Both the position numbers and the translations under genes were made by a program. From Macrolepiota albuminosa (taxonomy: Eukaryota; Basidiomycota; Agaricomycetes; Agaricales; Agaricaceae), in the NCBI GenBank assembly GCA_027475525.1, contig JAMWFC010000051.1, forward strand, positions 881,205-945,204: a DNA stretch of 64,000 nt, read 5' to 3'. The notes under the pieces are model-generated. The model was given only the letters and a program-made list of their open reading frames with translations, made no database searches and had not been told where the DNA came from. Numbering within the stretch: position 1 is the first letter of the stretch; each line of letters starts with the position of its first letter. Shown piece by piece: positions 30,653 through 46,276 of this stretch.

Positions 30653-33600
30653 GTGATGAGGATCATGGAGATGAAGCGCTTGTTTTGGACTATAATCATC
30701 GGACTGGGCAAGTAACCCTTATATCATATACCCCTTTAGCCCCTGAGATCTTGAACACTTCTACGTCGCTTACTAGCGAAGCGTTATCCTACTTATACCT
30801 CACTGCATCCGATATTACTGAAAATCTTTCGACAGACACTTATTTCGTTTCTTCCCCTGATTCTAAAGAACCTTTGATATCCGGTTTCGCTAGAAACCAG
30901 AGTTCCATTTATAATACGTTTGCTAACAACAGTACCCCTAAGCGCAAAGGGGTTCAGGTTAAAAAGAAATACAAGCCAGTAGCGCTTAAAACGAAACCGG
31001 TAGCGAGCGGCGTACCCGAAGAATTTCGCATCGAAAGAAAGATCATTGGAGACCCGTTAGCGACCCTTCCAAACCGGTAGCGAGCGGCGTACCCGAAGAA
31101 TTTCGCATCGAAAGAAAGATCATTGGAGACCCGTTAGCGACCCTTCCTGAGCTTAATCCGAACCCGCCACCCTTTGAGCCTACTGGACGATTTACGGAAG
31201 AACGACGAGCGCTATTCCTTAGCGCCCACGATACAGGCTTTCTATCGACGGCGGAACTAGATGTATTGACCGACATTATGCGAAAACAAAACGAGGCATT
31301 TGCTTGGGAGGATTCCGAACGCGGTAAACTGAGAACTGACTTCTTTCCGCCAGTGGTTATACCAACGATACCTCACGTACCTTGGACCGAGCATAACCGC
31401 CCTATACCGCCGGGTATTGAAGCTGAAGTTTGCCAAATTATTTGTTCCAAAATAGCGGCAGGAGTTTACGAGCCTTCCAATTCGGCATACCGGTCACGAT
31501 GGTTTTGTGTACTGAAGAAAAATGGAAAGCTACGTATAGTTCATAGTTTGGAGCCGCTAAACAAAGTCACGATTTGTCATTCAGGGGTACCGCCCTTCCC
31601 TGATCACGTCGCTGAATCGTTCGCGGGAAGAATATGTGGCGCTACCCTGGATCTGTACGTTGGCTATGACGAGCGCTTAATTCACCCTGCCTCTCACGAC
31701 TTAACGACATTTCAAACGCCATTCGGAGCGCTACGACTGGTTACACTTCCCATGGGGTGGACGAATTCGGTACCCATATTCCACGACGACATTACGTTTA
31801 TTCTACAACCCGAAATACCCCACCATGTGCTTAGTTTTATCGACGATGTTGGCGTTAAGGGCCCAAAAGATTGGCGCCTTGTAGATGGCAAGCCCGAAGT
31901 GCACCCGGAAAATCCTAATATCCGCATGGCGCTATGGGACTTCTTCCAATTGGTCAACCGGGTGCTTCAGCGCATGAAATATTGTGGTGGAACGTTCTCA
32001 GGACACAAGTTGGTTCTTTGCGCGCCACAATTTAAAATTTTAGGGCACGTTTGCACGCCAGAAGGCAGGATCCCTGAGGAGAGCCGATTAGCGCTTCTAG
32101 AGAAGTGGGGAGTCTGCCATAACCTCTCGGAAGTTCGCGCGTTTCTAGGCACGGTAGGCGTGCTGCGCATGTTCATACACCATTTTTCACATCGAGCGCA
32201 CGCGCTAAATCGCTTAACTCGTTCAGGGGTCCCCTTCGAATTCGGACCCGACCAAATTAACGCCCAAAAAGACTTAGTGAAGGCACTGCAGGAAGCGAAG
32301 CCATTGGTACCCATCGATTATACTACATCTGATCCAGTTATACTTGCCGTCGACACCTCTTACATCACGGTCGGCTTCTTTTTATGTCAATGTGATAGCG
32401 CGAATCGAAAAATCAGACGCTACAATCGCTTCGGATCAATTACCCTTAACGACAGAGAGTCGCGCTATAGCCAGCCCAAACTGGAATTATACGGATTGTT
32501 TCGAGCGTTTCAGGCGCTACGCATGTATCTTATTGGGGTTCGAAACCTGATCGTCGAAGTCGATGCACGCTACATCAAAGGGATGCTTCAGAACCCAGAC
32601 ATTCAACCTTCGGCTAGCATGAATCGCTGGGTAGTAGCGATACTAATGTTCCACTTCGAGCTCGTGCATGTTAAGAGTGCGTTTCACGGACCTGATGGAC
32701 TATCTAGGCGACCTAGGCAGCCGGAGGACGAAGCGCTAGACGAAAGCGATAACGACGTATTTGACGACTGGATTGACCGGTTGCACGGTTTCATACATAT
32801 TATTCAATTGCCTATTTCGGCCCTTCGCGAAGACCAACCTATCTCAACCTGGCTACACCCTATCATTCCGTACCAACCTAAACCGTATCAGGCTCGGCCC
32901 TTCGCGAAGACCAACCTATCTCAACCTGGCTACACCCTATCATTCCGTACCAACCTAAACCGTATCAGGCTCCATCGACTTTTTACACGGCCAGTATCTA
33001 TAACGTCGCTAAGCCGCATAATGATCTAAAGATAGTCGAGGAACCAAGACCCTTACGGGAAGATAGTCGCAACCTTCCATATTCGGCGGTACCTCGTAGC
33101 GCCAAGGCTAAGTCAGAAGACCAACGAGTTGATCAGGTTAGGAAATGGTTACAGGATTTGCGCCGACCATCAGACCTTACGGACACGGAATACGCCACCT
33201 TCATTCGATATGCAACGACTTTCTTTATGGTTGAAAATCGGCTTTGGCGACGAAATAGGTCTGGCGCGCACAAATTAGTAATCAAGCCCGAGGGCCGCGT
33301 CAGGATTTTGCGCGCTATGCATGATGACTTGGGACATCGAGGACTCTACGCGACGCGGGCGAATTTATTGGAACGTTTTTGGTGGCCTCAAGTTAGCGCC
33401 GATATCGCATGGTATATTCGTACTTGTCATCTCTGCCAAATCCAACAGACGCGCCAAGTCCTTATTCCCCCAACCGTAGCGACTCCAGCACCCTTGTTCG
33501 GAAAAATATATATCGACACTATGCACATGCCCAAGTCGGGGCGCTACAAGTACATTATTCAGGGAAGGTGTTCTTTGGTACATTGGCCGGAGTTCCGTAT

Positions 33601-34282
33601 GCTCCAGCGGGAAAATACCGACGCTATAGCTAAGTGGCTCTTCGAAGATGTTATTTGCAGATGGGGAGCCCTTCACGAGATTGTTACAGACAACGGAGCG
33701 CCGATAGTTAAGGCGCTTACCTACCTCGCTAAGAAATACAACATACAGCATATTCGGATCTCAGGATACAATAAACGCGCTAACGGTATAGTGGAAAGGC
33801 CACATTTTGACGTACAACAGGCGCTATTTAAGGCGGTAGACGGCGACGAAAGTCGCTGGAGCAAAGCGACTTATTCGGTCTTTTGGTCTGAACGAGTTAC
33901 CGTACGGAAGAGGATGGGCTGCTCTCCCTACTACGCGGCGACTGGCACCCATCCCCTGCTTCCAGCAGACGTTGTGGAGGCAACATACCTACAACCCCCA
34001 CCTAACTCAATCCTGTCCTCTACCGACCTTATCGCTAGGCGCGCCATTGACTTACAACGACGCATGGAGGATCTAGAGCGCCTACACGAGGTGGTATTTC
34101 AAGCTAGACGACAAGCCGCATTACGATTTGAAAGCGAGCATAGCGCTACTATCCGAGACTACAACTTTACAGCTGGCGCCTTAGTGCTAATGCGCAACTC
34201 AAAAATCGAAGTAACCCATAACAAAAAGATGCGACCTCGATACCTAGGGCCCCTCATAGTCGTTTCCCGCAATAGGGGAGGA
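30649..34282 (+). CDS. Gypsy-3 pol: RT, RNase H, integrase; C-terminus lost
   Basis: The frame is open from 30619, with the first ATG at 30649 (MSDEDHGDEALVLDY) overlapping the gag-protease stop. It is -1 to gag. RT has GALRLVTLPMGWTNS and SFIDDVGV; RNase H LAVDTSYITVGFFLCQ; integrase zinc domain HDDLGHRG...CHLCQIQQ and DDE residues in YIDTMHMP, VTDNGAP and GIVERPHFDV. Two 77 bp duplications (30994, 32817) are the only frame breaks. The reading leaves the family sequence after RNRGGA, so the last 60-70 residues seen in Gypsy-2 are missing. Confidence 0.85.
30994..31147. repeat. 77 bp tandem duplication at the start of Gypsy-3 pol
   Basis: 30994-31070 equals 31071-31147. Confidence 0.95.
32817..32970. 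repeat. 77 bp tandem duplication between RNase H and integrase of Gypsy-3
   Basis: 32817-32893 equals 32894-32970. Without it IIPYQPKPYQA runs on to the integrase frame. Confidence 0.95.
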
Positions 34283-34920
34283 GCACCGGAGGGGAGACGA
34301 ATGGCAGCGTTAGGCGGAGCAGAAGGAGCGACTGGAGGAGGAGGTACGGGAGCGCGAGGAGGAGGCACGGGAAGTGCGATTGTAGGTGGAGCGCGGGAAG
34401 GACCCGGGGGAGCGGCGGGACGAGTAGGGGACGAGTACCACCCGGCCTCGTCCAAGCAACGCTCTAAAGCTGTGAAAGGAACGATTACGCGGTCAAGCAC
34501 GGCTCTACTAGCGCTAAGGTTGACGAGAACCGGAAGAGGGAGCCAGGAAAGGCTCTAGAAAAGGACAGGGAGTTAGCTAACCAAAGCTAGGCGAAAAAGG
34601 GGTATAGGTACTAACCAAACCCCCGGTCTCGTGGAGAAGACTATGAAGGCTCAACGCGGTACCAGTAATGGTCTGCTCCTACGACACACATAAGTATTAC
34701 CTAAAGCATGCGCTAATAAAGGGTTTACGGTGACTAGGGCCGGGTCCGTATCTATCTCCCATTCGGCAGAGGCCGCTAGCAGGATCCGGTATCGGCGCAC
34801 AAGGGTCAATATGTTGCTGTTCTCCTGCGGAAAGCCGCTGTCAGGCATTAACGCGAGGAAGCGCTTGAGGCGATCTAGGATGAGAGGCCGGTGAACGAGT
34901 ACGGGGTCATCAAGAAGGAC
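34283..34920. other. Unassigned CpG-rich segment after the Gypsy-3 break
   Basis: No recognisable gene or LTR. One plus frame reads like a broken coiled coil (ERLEEEVREREEEAREVRL) with TAG stops on either side, so a decayed repeat gene is possible. The composition matches the Gypsy nest and not the AT-rich DNA that begins at about 34921. Confidence 0.4.
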
Positions 34921-36790
34921 TTATACCTTTTCTTACTGCACAACTTCTTTATTGATGTGTTCTCTGGAACTGTTAGGAGACCAATTTCCAAATCATGTCT
35001 AACTTTAACCTGAGCTTAGTCTGATGACATGCCCACTCTTAGCATATCTGAATGACTGCTCAGCTCATCCTATTTACTTTTGTCTTCTAGTAGTCAGCCT
35101 AGATGAGTCATATGCATGGATTTTACTCAGCACTGATTATTGTTAGTCATACTTCATTACATACCAGGGCCCAATTAGTTAAACAGTATTAGTAATAGCA
35201 CAGCCACTAATGTAGTATATAAAGACAGTCTGTGGATAGAATATCTCCAGGCTGAACAATAGTAGTGTTCTTTTGGCCTACACACTGAACCAACTGTAAG
35301 CTCTCTAGCAATGTCTGACTGCTTAGTGAGGCCTTGCCAGTTCCTTGCCTGACTCTTGCTTGCTTCTACACTTGCTCAACTCCTGCTTGTCACCAGTGCT
35401 CACTGGCTCTGTAGAAGGAGTTCTGCAGATGTTAAGTGTTCATCTTACAAGGACCTGCCCAGGACTCCCTCACATACTTAGTGTGCTTAATTTTCATGTT
35501 AGTAGCTGTAAACTGTGTTTGCTACTGACCAACTTTTGGGTGTCATCAATGGGTATCAAATTTATGGACAAGCTGACTGCTCTTAAACAATCCTTAACTT
35601 GCTTTCTGCTCCTACATCTCAAAAGATTTAGAAGCACAGATTGAAAAGAATAAGGCAGACTTCTTGTAAGCAGAAAATGAAGCAGCAAAGATTACTCCTG
35701 AGCTCTTTACTGAGTATTTTAAAGCAGATAAAAAGAGACAAGCTGAGCTTCTTGTCAATCTAATGGTCTCAATTGAATATAAATGTTTAAATGTTTAGCA
35801 ACTAACTATTTGCATCAGCATCAACTGCAGTTGATTTGAACAAACATCTGAGTCCTAGGAATCTGATTAGTATGATTGGAAGCTACAATGGCTTGAAGGT
35901 CTTCATATTATGTACTATTTATTGTATTTTCTTTTTACTCAGTCCTCCTAATACCTTCCTATGATGCTAAAATTCTGAAAACTATTAGAGCCTCAGTAGG
36001 TAACCTGATTCCTGTTCTAAGGCTGCAATATGAAGAAATTAAGAAAGAACTTGATAGAGATTCAGCAGAAGTTACAGATATAAAATTCATGACAAGAAAT
36101 ATCTTAACAAATTGAAAGTCTCAATCACAGAACAAAAGTATGCTTTGTTATTGTTACAGTTTTAATGCTGATTTTCCCTTTCAGCATTGAAGTTGAAGCT
36201 CTTTGGGCGATATTTGTGGAAAGCAAAGCAAAACTTCTCTTGCTTCAGAAACAATTAAGGGAGACTACCACTGAAAAGCAACAAACTAGAGCTATGATCA
36301 ACAAAGCTCAATGTGTTTTGCATCTACAGAAGAATGATAGCTGTGCAGAAGTCTTTAAACTCAAAGATAAGTCTCCTGCCATTGTTGCTAAACAGAAATC
36401 CCTCAACTTTTCACTAGATGAACTCAGATCATTGGAGGACTTCCATATTCCCACTACTTTAGTATGTAAACAATATTTGCAATCTTACCATTCATCATGT
36501 GCATCTATCTATCATGGCCTGTTTCTTGTCCTTTGCAGATTTAGAGGTTTTTCACCTGCTTTCTGTTTTTGCAGCCTTTTTTTTCTTTGGCATCTCATTT
36601 CATGTCTTTTGTACCTCTTTGTCTTTTGTTTTCACTTGATTTTTTGAGTCCATTATATATTGGCTTTGTTTTAGACCTTCTGATTTTCTTTGCTTCCCCA
36701 TTCTTCATTATGATCTTTTTGGAGTCGCACTACCCATCAAACCAACTGCAGACTCGTCTGGGATTCACTGCCAGGTTTATTTAGGCTGGG
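34921..36790. other. AT-rich, CpG-depleted relic DNA
   Basis: Same composition as 3.8-7.7 kb: CG is nearly absent (one at about 36209). A TATA-like element at 35218, fragments of Lys/Glu-rich coiled coil (35620-35800 and 36165-36470, such as LLLLQKQLRETTTEKQQTRA) with stops between them suggest an old gene or element that has decayed. Normal CpG content returns at about 36725. Confidence 0.55.
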
Positions 36791-37246
36791 CGATTGGGAT
36801 TCACTTCGGGATATTGATGCAGGTGAAATATGAAATAACAGGAATAAAATGAGCAATAAATCAATCTATCTATTTTGCATGATTTGAAGTTAAATGATTT
36901 ACCGTATGGTATGTCGGATGATTGACTTTTCAAAGGTGTAATCTACGTTTCTTTTCCTGACATTAACCGTCCCATCTTCATGCACGTTGTGTCCTTCTAT
37001 TCCTACACTGTGACCAACTATTTACAAACGTGCACTGCAAAAAGTAGCGGGCTATGCGGCCGCAAGTAAAAGTTTGAGATCGCGTGATGTGATCGACGGG
37101 TTTTCATCACATGATCGTCGCTGAAGACGTAATTCTGAGCACGAATTGCTCAATCGCCTGTGAAGTTTTTTCCTTGAAAAACGGAAAAACACAATGGCGT
37201 CCGTTCCGTTGAAGAAATCAAAACTTGTCTTTCGCTTGTTGTCAAG
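36791..37246. promoter_or_regulatory. Upstream region of MET10
   Basis: No gene. An imperfect inverted pair, TGATGTGATCG and ATCACATGATCG, lies at about 37085-37124, roughly 130-160 bases before the start codon. It may be a regulator site, but I cannot tie it to a factor. Confidence 0.35.
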
Positions 37247-40200
37247 ATGTCGACTGCAAATACTTCCGGTGTCTCGACCCCATTTTCATCGACGACAACC
37301 CTATCGCCCCCTCCATCCCCCCTCTTGAAACCTTCCGCGGTCACTCTTGACCGGGAAATCTATTACAATCCTCGTCTTTCGGCATCAAACATTGTTGAAT
37401 TCATCGCTTCTCGGGATACTTCTAGTTCTACGATCTATATCTACGATCTTGCAGAGCAGGTGGGCTTTGGTACTTGGACCAAAGAATGGGCAAAGTCTGG
37501 AACCGGCACCGCACCCGTGGTAAGCCTTCAGACTCGAGCAGGTGCTGGTTTGAGCCTTGTAGGAAGGCTGTCAGAGGGAACTAGTCGAGATACTGTGAAA
37601 GGAGCGGTGTTGACCGCATATACCACACCTAGTGGACTCTCCATGATGGCGCCATCACTCCCTCACATCCCAGTCGCCACTACTTCAAGTAGATTAATAA
37701 TCCAAGTTCCAGTCGTTCTCCCTTTTGGTGAAACTTTCTCACTCTCCCATTCGTTGGCTCCCCTCGCATCTGCATGGCCCCTTCTGCCAGAGAACCTCGT
37801 AGTTTGCCTTTCTGCAACTCCCCAGCAGACCATCGACTTCACTACGCTTTCCTACAAACTCACCAACTGTCACGTCGTGCATTTCTTTGACCAACATGGG
37901 AGCTCCAGGGAGACTGGCTACTCCCTCACACCGACATTGACTAAAGAGTCAAGTAACATTGCTGAGGTCTTCAGCCACGCAGGATACAGATTTTTCGATT
38001 TTTTCGGAGATGCTCAGGCCCATACCGTGCTTGTCTTGCTCAATGGACCTCTAGCACTGACTGCGGCTACGCTCGCCAAACACACCGATGGTCTAGGCGT
38101 TGTAATTGTCAATGTTCTTCGTCCATGGGACGAGATCGCCTTCAGAAATAGTTTGCCCAAAAGTGCAGTGAATTTCCACGTTGTGGATGACGTTCCGAAT
38201 GCCTCAACCCAAGGTCCGCTGTACGTTGAAGTTTTTGGCTCCCTGTTAGAGAGTGCCAATGCTTCAGTGCATGCCCATCGCATTACTCCATCCCAATCAC
38301 ACGAATACTTGAACAAAAACGGTGCTTTTGCCGCGTTCATCGCTAGTCTCGTGCCAAGCGTCCAAATATCCCCTCTTGAATCCTCTACTGCCAAGCGTGT
38401 CCTCGTTTTTGGCGCACCGCAAGCTCCCATCGCCGCTCTGCCACGCATCTTTGAAGCCCTCTTCGTTTCTAGTAAAGGTGTGAGTGTTCGTTCACTCACT
38501 GACTATGACGCCTTCTCCAAGCCCGGAGGCATTGCCGCTACCCGTATAGTTCTGTCACCCAAATCTGAGTCCACAGAATTTATCCCACTTGGAGTCACTC
38601 TGCCCTTCGACTCGGAGGGTAACGGCACGATTGACTTCCTTGCCGTCCTGGACCAGAGTCTTCTGAAGTCCCATGCCATCCTCAATTATGCTCGACGTGG
38701 TGCCACAGTCCTTGTGATTACTACTTGGACTGCAGAAGAACTCTATTCCAACCTTTCACTCGAAGTGACGTCTCTCATCACCGAGCTCAATCTTCGTCTC
38801 TTCACATTCAATGCCAAGTCCTCTGCCACCGAGCTCGTGGGGGCTTCCAGTCCAACATCCGATATTCTCCAACTCATTCTTACGCATCTAACATTCGTGA
38901 GGTTATACCTTGGTGGGGCCGCTACGGAATCCAAAGTTCTGGCTGTGACTCAACCAACCTTGGGCGATATAATCGAGGGCATTTCGTTGGAGAAAATTAA
39001 TACCCAGGCTTGGTCAGGTCTGGAGGAGGTCGAGTTTACACAGACTAGTGAAGCAGGATCGCCCCTTAAACCTTTCGAGTTTAACGCCATTGTAGTCGAG
39101 ACAGAGGATGAAACAGTGGTAAACGGCGCTCGCCTATCGTCATGGCACGACGCCGCGAAACACCTCATTTTCCCTACCGCCTTTTCTCCGTCTGTAGGAC
39201 TATCGACACAAGAGTACCCACAAAACCCCGCTTTGCACCCGGAGAGCCCTGACCGTACCTATCTGGTCACATGTACCGTCAATCGTCGTCTCACTCCCTT
39301 AGAGTACGATCGCAACGTCTTCCATCTGGAATTTGACACCACGGGTACAGGATTGAAATACGCTATTGGTGAAGCTCTTGGAGTTCACGGATGGAACGAC
39401 GAACAAGAAGTTCTTGACTTTTGCAAGTGGTATGGTGTGGACCCGGCCTCGCTCATCACTATTCCTGTGGCTGCCGGCGAGGGCAAGGTGCACACCCGTA
39501 CTGTTCTGCAGGCGCTCCAGCAGCAAATTGATCTTTTCGGCCACCCCCCTAAGTCCTTCTATACCGATCTTGCCGCATATGCCACGACATCCGTTGACCG
39601 TCATGCTTTGCTCTTTATTGGTTCTCCTGAGGGTTCTGCGACTTACAAGAAGCTGTCGGACAAAGATACTGTCACGTTCGTGGATGTGCTCGAGAAATTT
39701 CCCTCCGCGAAGCCGGGAATCGAGAAACTCTGTGAATTAATTGGGGACATAAAGCCTAGGCATTACAGCATCGCTAGTGCCCAGAGTGTAGTAGGTAACC
39801 GAGTGGACCTTTTGGTCGTCACGGTTGAATGGACGACTCCATCAGGTTGGACAAGCTGAATCTGTCTCTTATCTATGATTTGACTCATTACAAACATGCA
39901 GGCACCCGTCGGTATGGACAATGTACTAGATATCTCGCTGGTTTGCGCATGGGCCAGAAAGTCACAGTATCTATCAAGCCCAGTGTAATGAAAGTATGTT
40001 TTAAATTTGTTTTCACATTGCAAAGAGAATTCAATCGTTTGTTATTCTCAGCTTCCTCCTAATCCGAAACAGCCGATTATCATGGCTGGCCTTGGCACTG
40101 GAGCAGCTCCTTTCCGTGCTTTCTTGCAACACTTCGCCATGCTCGCTTCACAGGGACAGGAGATCGGTCCTGTCTATTACTACTTTGGATCTCGGCACCA

Positions 40201-40577
40201 AGCGTCCGAGTACCTTTACGGAGAGGAGATTGAGGCATTCATTCTCGATGGGATAATTACCCGTGCTGGCCTAGCGTTTTCTAGAGATGGACCTAAAAAG
40301 GTTTATATCCAGCACAAGATGCTCGAGGACTCCGAGGCGCTCGCAAAGATGCTTCATGATGATGAAGGTGTATTCTACTTGTGCGGACCTACATGGCCCG
40401 TTCCAGATGTTTATCAGGCGCTTGTAAATGCACTCGTAAAGTACAAAGGTTCCGATCCAGTTAAGGCTGGTGAATACTTGGAAAGTTTGAAGGAGGAAGA
40501 GAGATACGTCTTAGAGGTCAGGACCGTCAATTTCATATACAGACATGAATCTGACACTTGAACACTAGGTTTACTAA
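37247..40577 (+). CDS. MET10: Sulfite reductase (NADPH) flavoprotein subunit
   Basis: Makes the flavoprotein (alpha) subunit of assimilatory sulfite reductase, which passes electrons from NADPH through FAD to the sulfite-reducing subunit in cysteine and methionine synthesis. Exons 37247-39845, 39902-39993, 40052-40516, 40569-40577; 1054 residues, close to the yeast protein. The N-terminal half is the pyruvate-oxidoreductase-like region with no own catalysis; the FAD-binding domain has RHYSIAS at 838-844, and the NADPH domain GLGTGAAPFR at 910-919. The last intron (GTCAGG..AG) was chosen because it yields the family's C-terminal end YVLEVY; reading through instead adds 16 unrelated residues. 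It converges with the GH9 gene, with 180 bases between stops. Confidence 0.93.
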
Positions 40578-40757
40578 TTTAAGGCAACATGTATTAACCG
40601 TTTTATCTTCTGCCAAAATGATTCGGAATTGGGTATACCTAGGATACATTATCTACTGGATATACATACATACATCGATCATCGAATGCTATAAAATCGT
40701 TCCGTTTTCTAAAACAAGAGCCAAGAAGTTGTCAAGGACGAAGAATGTGTTGAAACG

Positions 40758-44005
<3,248 letters not shown>

Positions 44006-45780
44006 ATGTTGGACAATGAGGCCTTTTATGCCGACAAAATCCAGAAACTGGAAGCCGAATTAAGCGTTTATAAAAGGGCCTACAATGATGTCGACACAGA
44101 AAGGCGTCAGCTTGAGAAATTACAGCAAGATGCAGTGAGAGAAAGGGAAGACTTGGAAAATCAGATTAAGGTATGCATATCTTCTGACCGCGTTCGCCAT
44201 TGTATGTAGACCTATTATTATCAGGGATTTCGTGTCGTAACCCTCCTTGATGGAGATGGCGCTATATTTTCTCCCGACTTGATCGTCCAAGGACGGGTAG
44301 GCGGACATGCCGCGGCCCAGAAATTATCTGACTATATCCTTCAATATCTGACATCGAACTTTGGGGCTAACCAATATCAACTTTGGGTTTACGTGTTTTT
44401 GAACAAACGTGGACTAGTTGATACATTTGGACGTGTCGGCAATTTTACCGTGAAGTCGAGGTTTGACGATTTTGTCATGGGATTTAATCAAGCGGCTGAA
44501 CGATTCCTAATGGTGGATGTCGGTGACGCCAAAGAGGCCGCCGATGCGAAGATCAAAGGTGCTAGCTTTCCTACCGAGCTGGAATCACTTGTCATTATAT
44601 TGATTCCTATGCTAGCTCGCCTCGAAGACGAACTTCGCTTGCCTCAGACATACAGAATTATTTTTGGCGGTAAGTCTGTTGTTGAGGTTTTATCTCAAAC
44701 TGCATGCTAAATTTTGTGCGCCCGTTAGGGTGCCATGACAATGGTTATGTTACCAATCTTAGATCACAAATCACTGCAGGTTTCAAACAGAAAATGATTC
44801 TCCTTCGAAGCTATACTGAAATGGCAACGGGAATCGTCGACCTCGATCTTCCTGTTCTGACAATTCCGGAACTGTTCTTGGAAAGAAAGTTAATTATCCC
44901 ATCGCACTCCCCGCAAGCGGCGCTCGGACCAGTGATTCCTGCGAAAACGTCGCGCACCGGCTGTGTTGAGAGTCCAGCGTCACTACCTGCAGGGCTGGAT
45001 TATCCCGAACAAAGTCAAGGTTCTGGCGCGACGCCCGAACACACTCTGGAAACGGAGAACCCAACTCCTCCACGACGGCTTTCCATGCCATCTAGTTACT
45101 CGTCTGTAGTGCAGGTCACTCAAAAACGTGTTCCAACCCCTGATTTGGATTCAAGCGAGAGTACCACGAGTGAGGCGAGCGACGATCTCCCTGAGCTCCC
45201 GATCCCAACATTCAGGGGATCGAGACATGTTAACCCAACTATCGTGAGTTTGATGGTGTCATTCGAAGCTTTGTGAACGGAGCTTATTGTGACCACCATG
45301 TATCTAGCCCTTGTCGAAACGTACGTATACTAAGCATCCCATCGTGATCTTACGTTGATCCGTACTAAAGACAAACCACCTCCGTGTACTTTGTTCTACC
45401 TGGCAAACTGCAAGCACGGTGCAGACTGCAAATACGGACATGATTACCTCCTCGAGGCGGAGCATTTCAACGAGATCCGCCTGAGTGCGAAGAAGGCACC
45501 GTGCCCTGCTATTAATAAAGGTGGGGTTTAATGTCCTTGTTCCTTGGTCAATTGATCGGTAAAGTTAATGACCGAATCGTAGGAGAGGTATGTGTTTGGG
45601 GCGACGATTGCTGCTATGGTCATTATTGCTCGCTGTCGACCAAATGTCATTTCTTCAAACAGGGACGATGCAAATTTGTAGGAGGTGAGCGTTTTGATGA
45701 AAGCCTTAGTAATTGGCTGGTTGATATCGATACTAGTTGACATGCATAAAGAACCGAAGGTAAACGGCTCTGAGGTATAA
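44006..45780 (+). CDS. CCCH zinc-finger protein 1 (coiled coil, conserved fungal domain, zinc fingers)
   Basis: The N-terminal coiled coil (IQKLEAELSVYKRAYNDVDT) is followed by a globular domain (VVTLLDGDGAIFSPDLIVQG, GHAAAQKLSDYI, RFLMVDVGDAKEAADAKIK), a Ser/Pro-rich linker, and CCCH fingers: CTFFYLANCKHGADCKYGH (CX7CX5CX3H) and C-PAINKGEV-C-VWGDD-C-CYG-H (CX8CX5CX3H), then CHFFKQGRCKF. The globular domain is, from memory, the DUF7923-like domain found with CCCH fingers in basidiomycetes. The end is the short exon 45732-45780 (DMHKEPKVNGSEV). About seven introns. Role unknown; RNA binding is the usual guess for CCCH fingers. A paralogue follows in the same direction. Confidence 0.75.
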
Positions 45781-46276
45781 GTTCTAGCGGGAGAGAGGAG
45801 TGAAGATACGAACGAGTATCTGCCTTGGCATTGAGATGTAAAAGTATTATGAAGTAAACGGCTCTGAACGGAGACTAGTTTAAACCCAGCGAATTTTGAT
45901 CGAGGAAAGAACACCCTCGAGATTGATCTGACTAAGTGGTTTGTCTCTCAGTCTCTCCCTCGAATCAATTAACCAGAGATGAATGTATCCTTGATATCAT
46001 GATACTTTGATTGTTCAACATATAAGGTATGAGCGCAACTGAAGTCGCATCCGTTTGGTGGGGCGCGCCTATATTGCCCCCATCTGTTCGTGTGACATTC
46101 GAAGCTTGGACCAAGTTGCCCGCTCCATTGGTACCTTTCTCAGTCTGGCAATAGAACCGGAGAAGCCGTCTTTAGCTTTCATTTGTATGGAAGGCCGTCG
46201 TACTTAAAACCACCCCACGTTTTGACTCATTCATACACCTCCTGCCTCCCACTCCACACATTCCTCTCAGCCTATC
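45781..46276. other. Spacer between the CCCH paralogues
   Basis: No gene. GTAAACGGCTCTGA occurs both at the end of CCCH-1 (about 45760) and again at about 45855, a small local repeat. Confidence 0.5.

Larger units (their letters stand above)
27235..34282 (+). mobile_element. Gypsy-3: Ty3/Gypsy element related to Gypsy-2, 3' end missing
   Basis: Element also includes 15228-15628. Leader, gag-protease, then RT-RNaseH-integrase on the plus strand, all homologous to Gypsy-2 at protein level yet clearly a different subfamily at DNA level. Homology to Gypsy-2 pol ends abruptly inside the integrase tail at VVSRNRGGA (about 34282). No 3' LTR or antisense gene is found. Confidence 0.85.

Noticed and set aside
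36165..36647. 160-codon coiled-coil-like gene in the CpG-poor island
   Set aside because: It runs into low-complexity Phe/Leu/Cys-rich text, has no conserved start or partner exons, and lies in decayed DNA.
38014..38499. 161-codon minus-strand frame within MET10
   Set aside because: Antisense shadow of a strongly supported coding exon.
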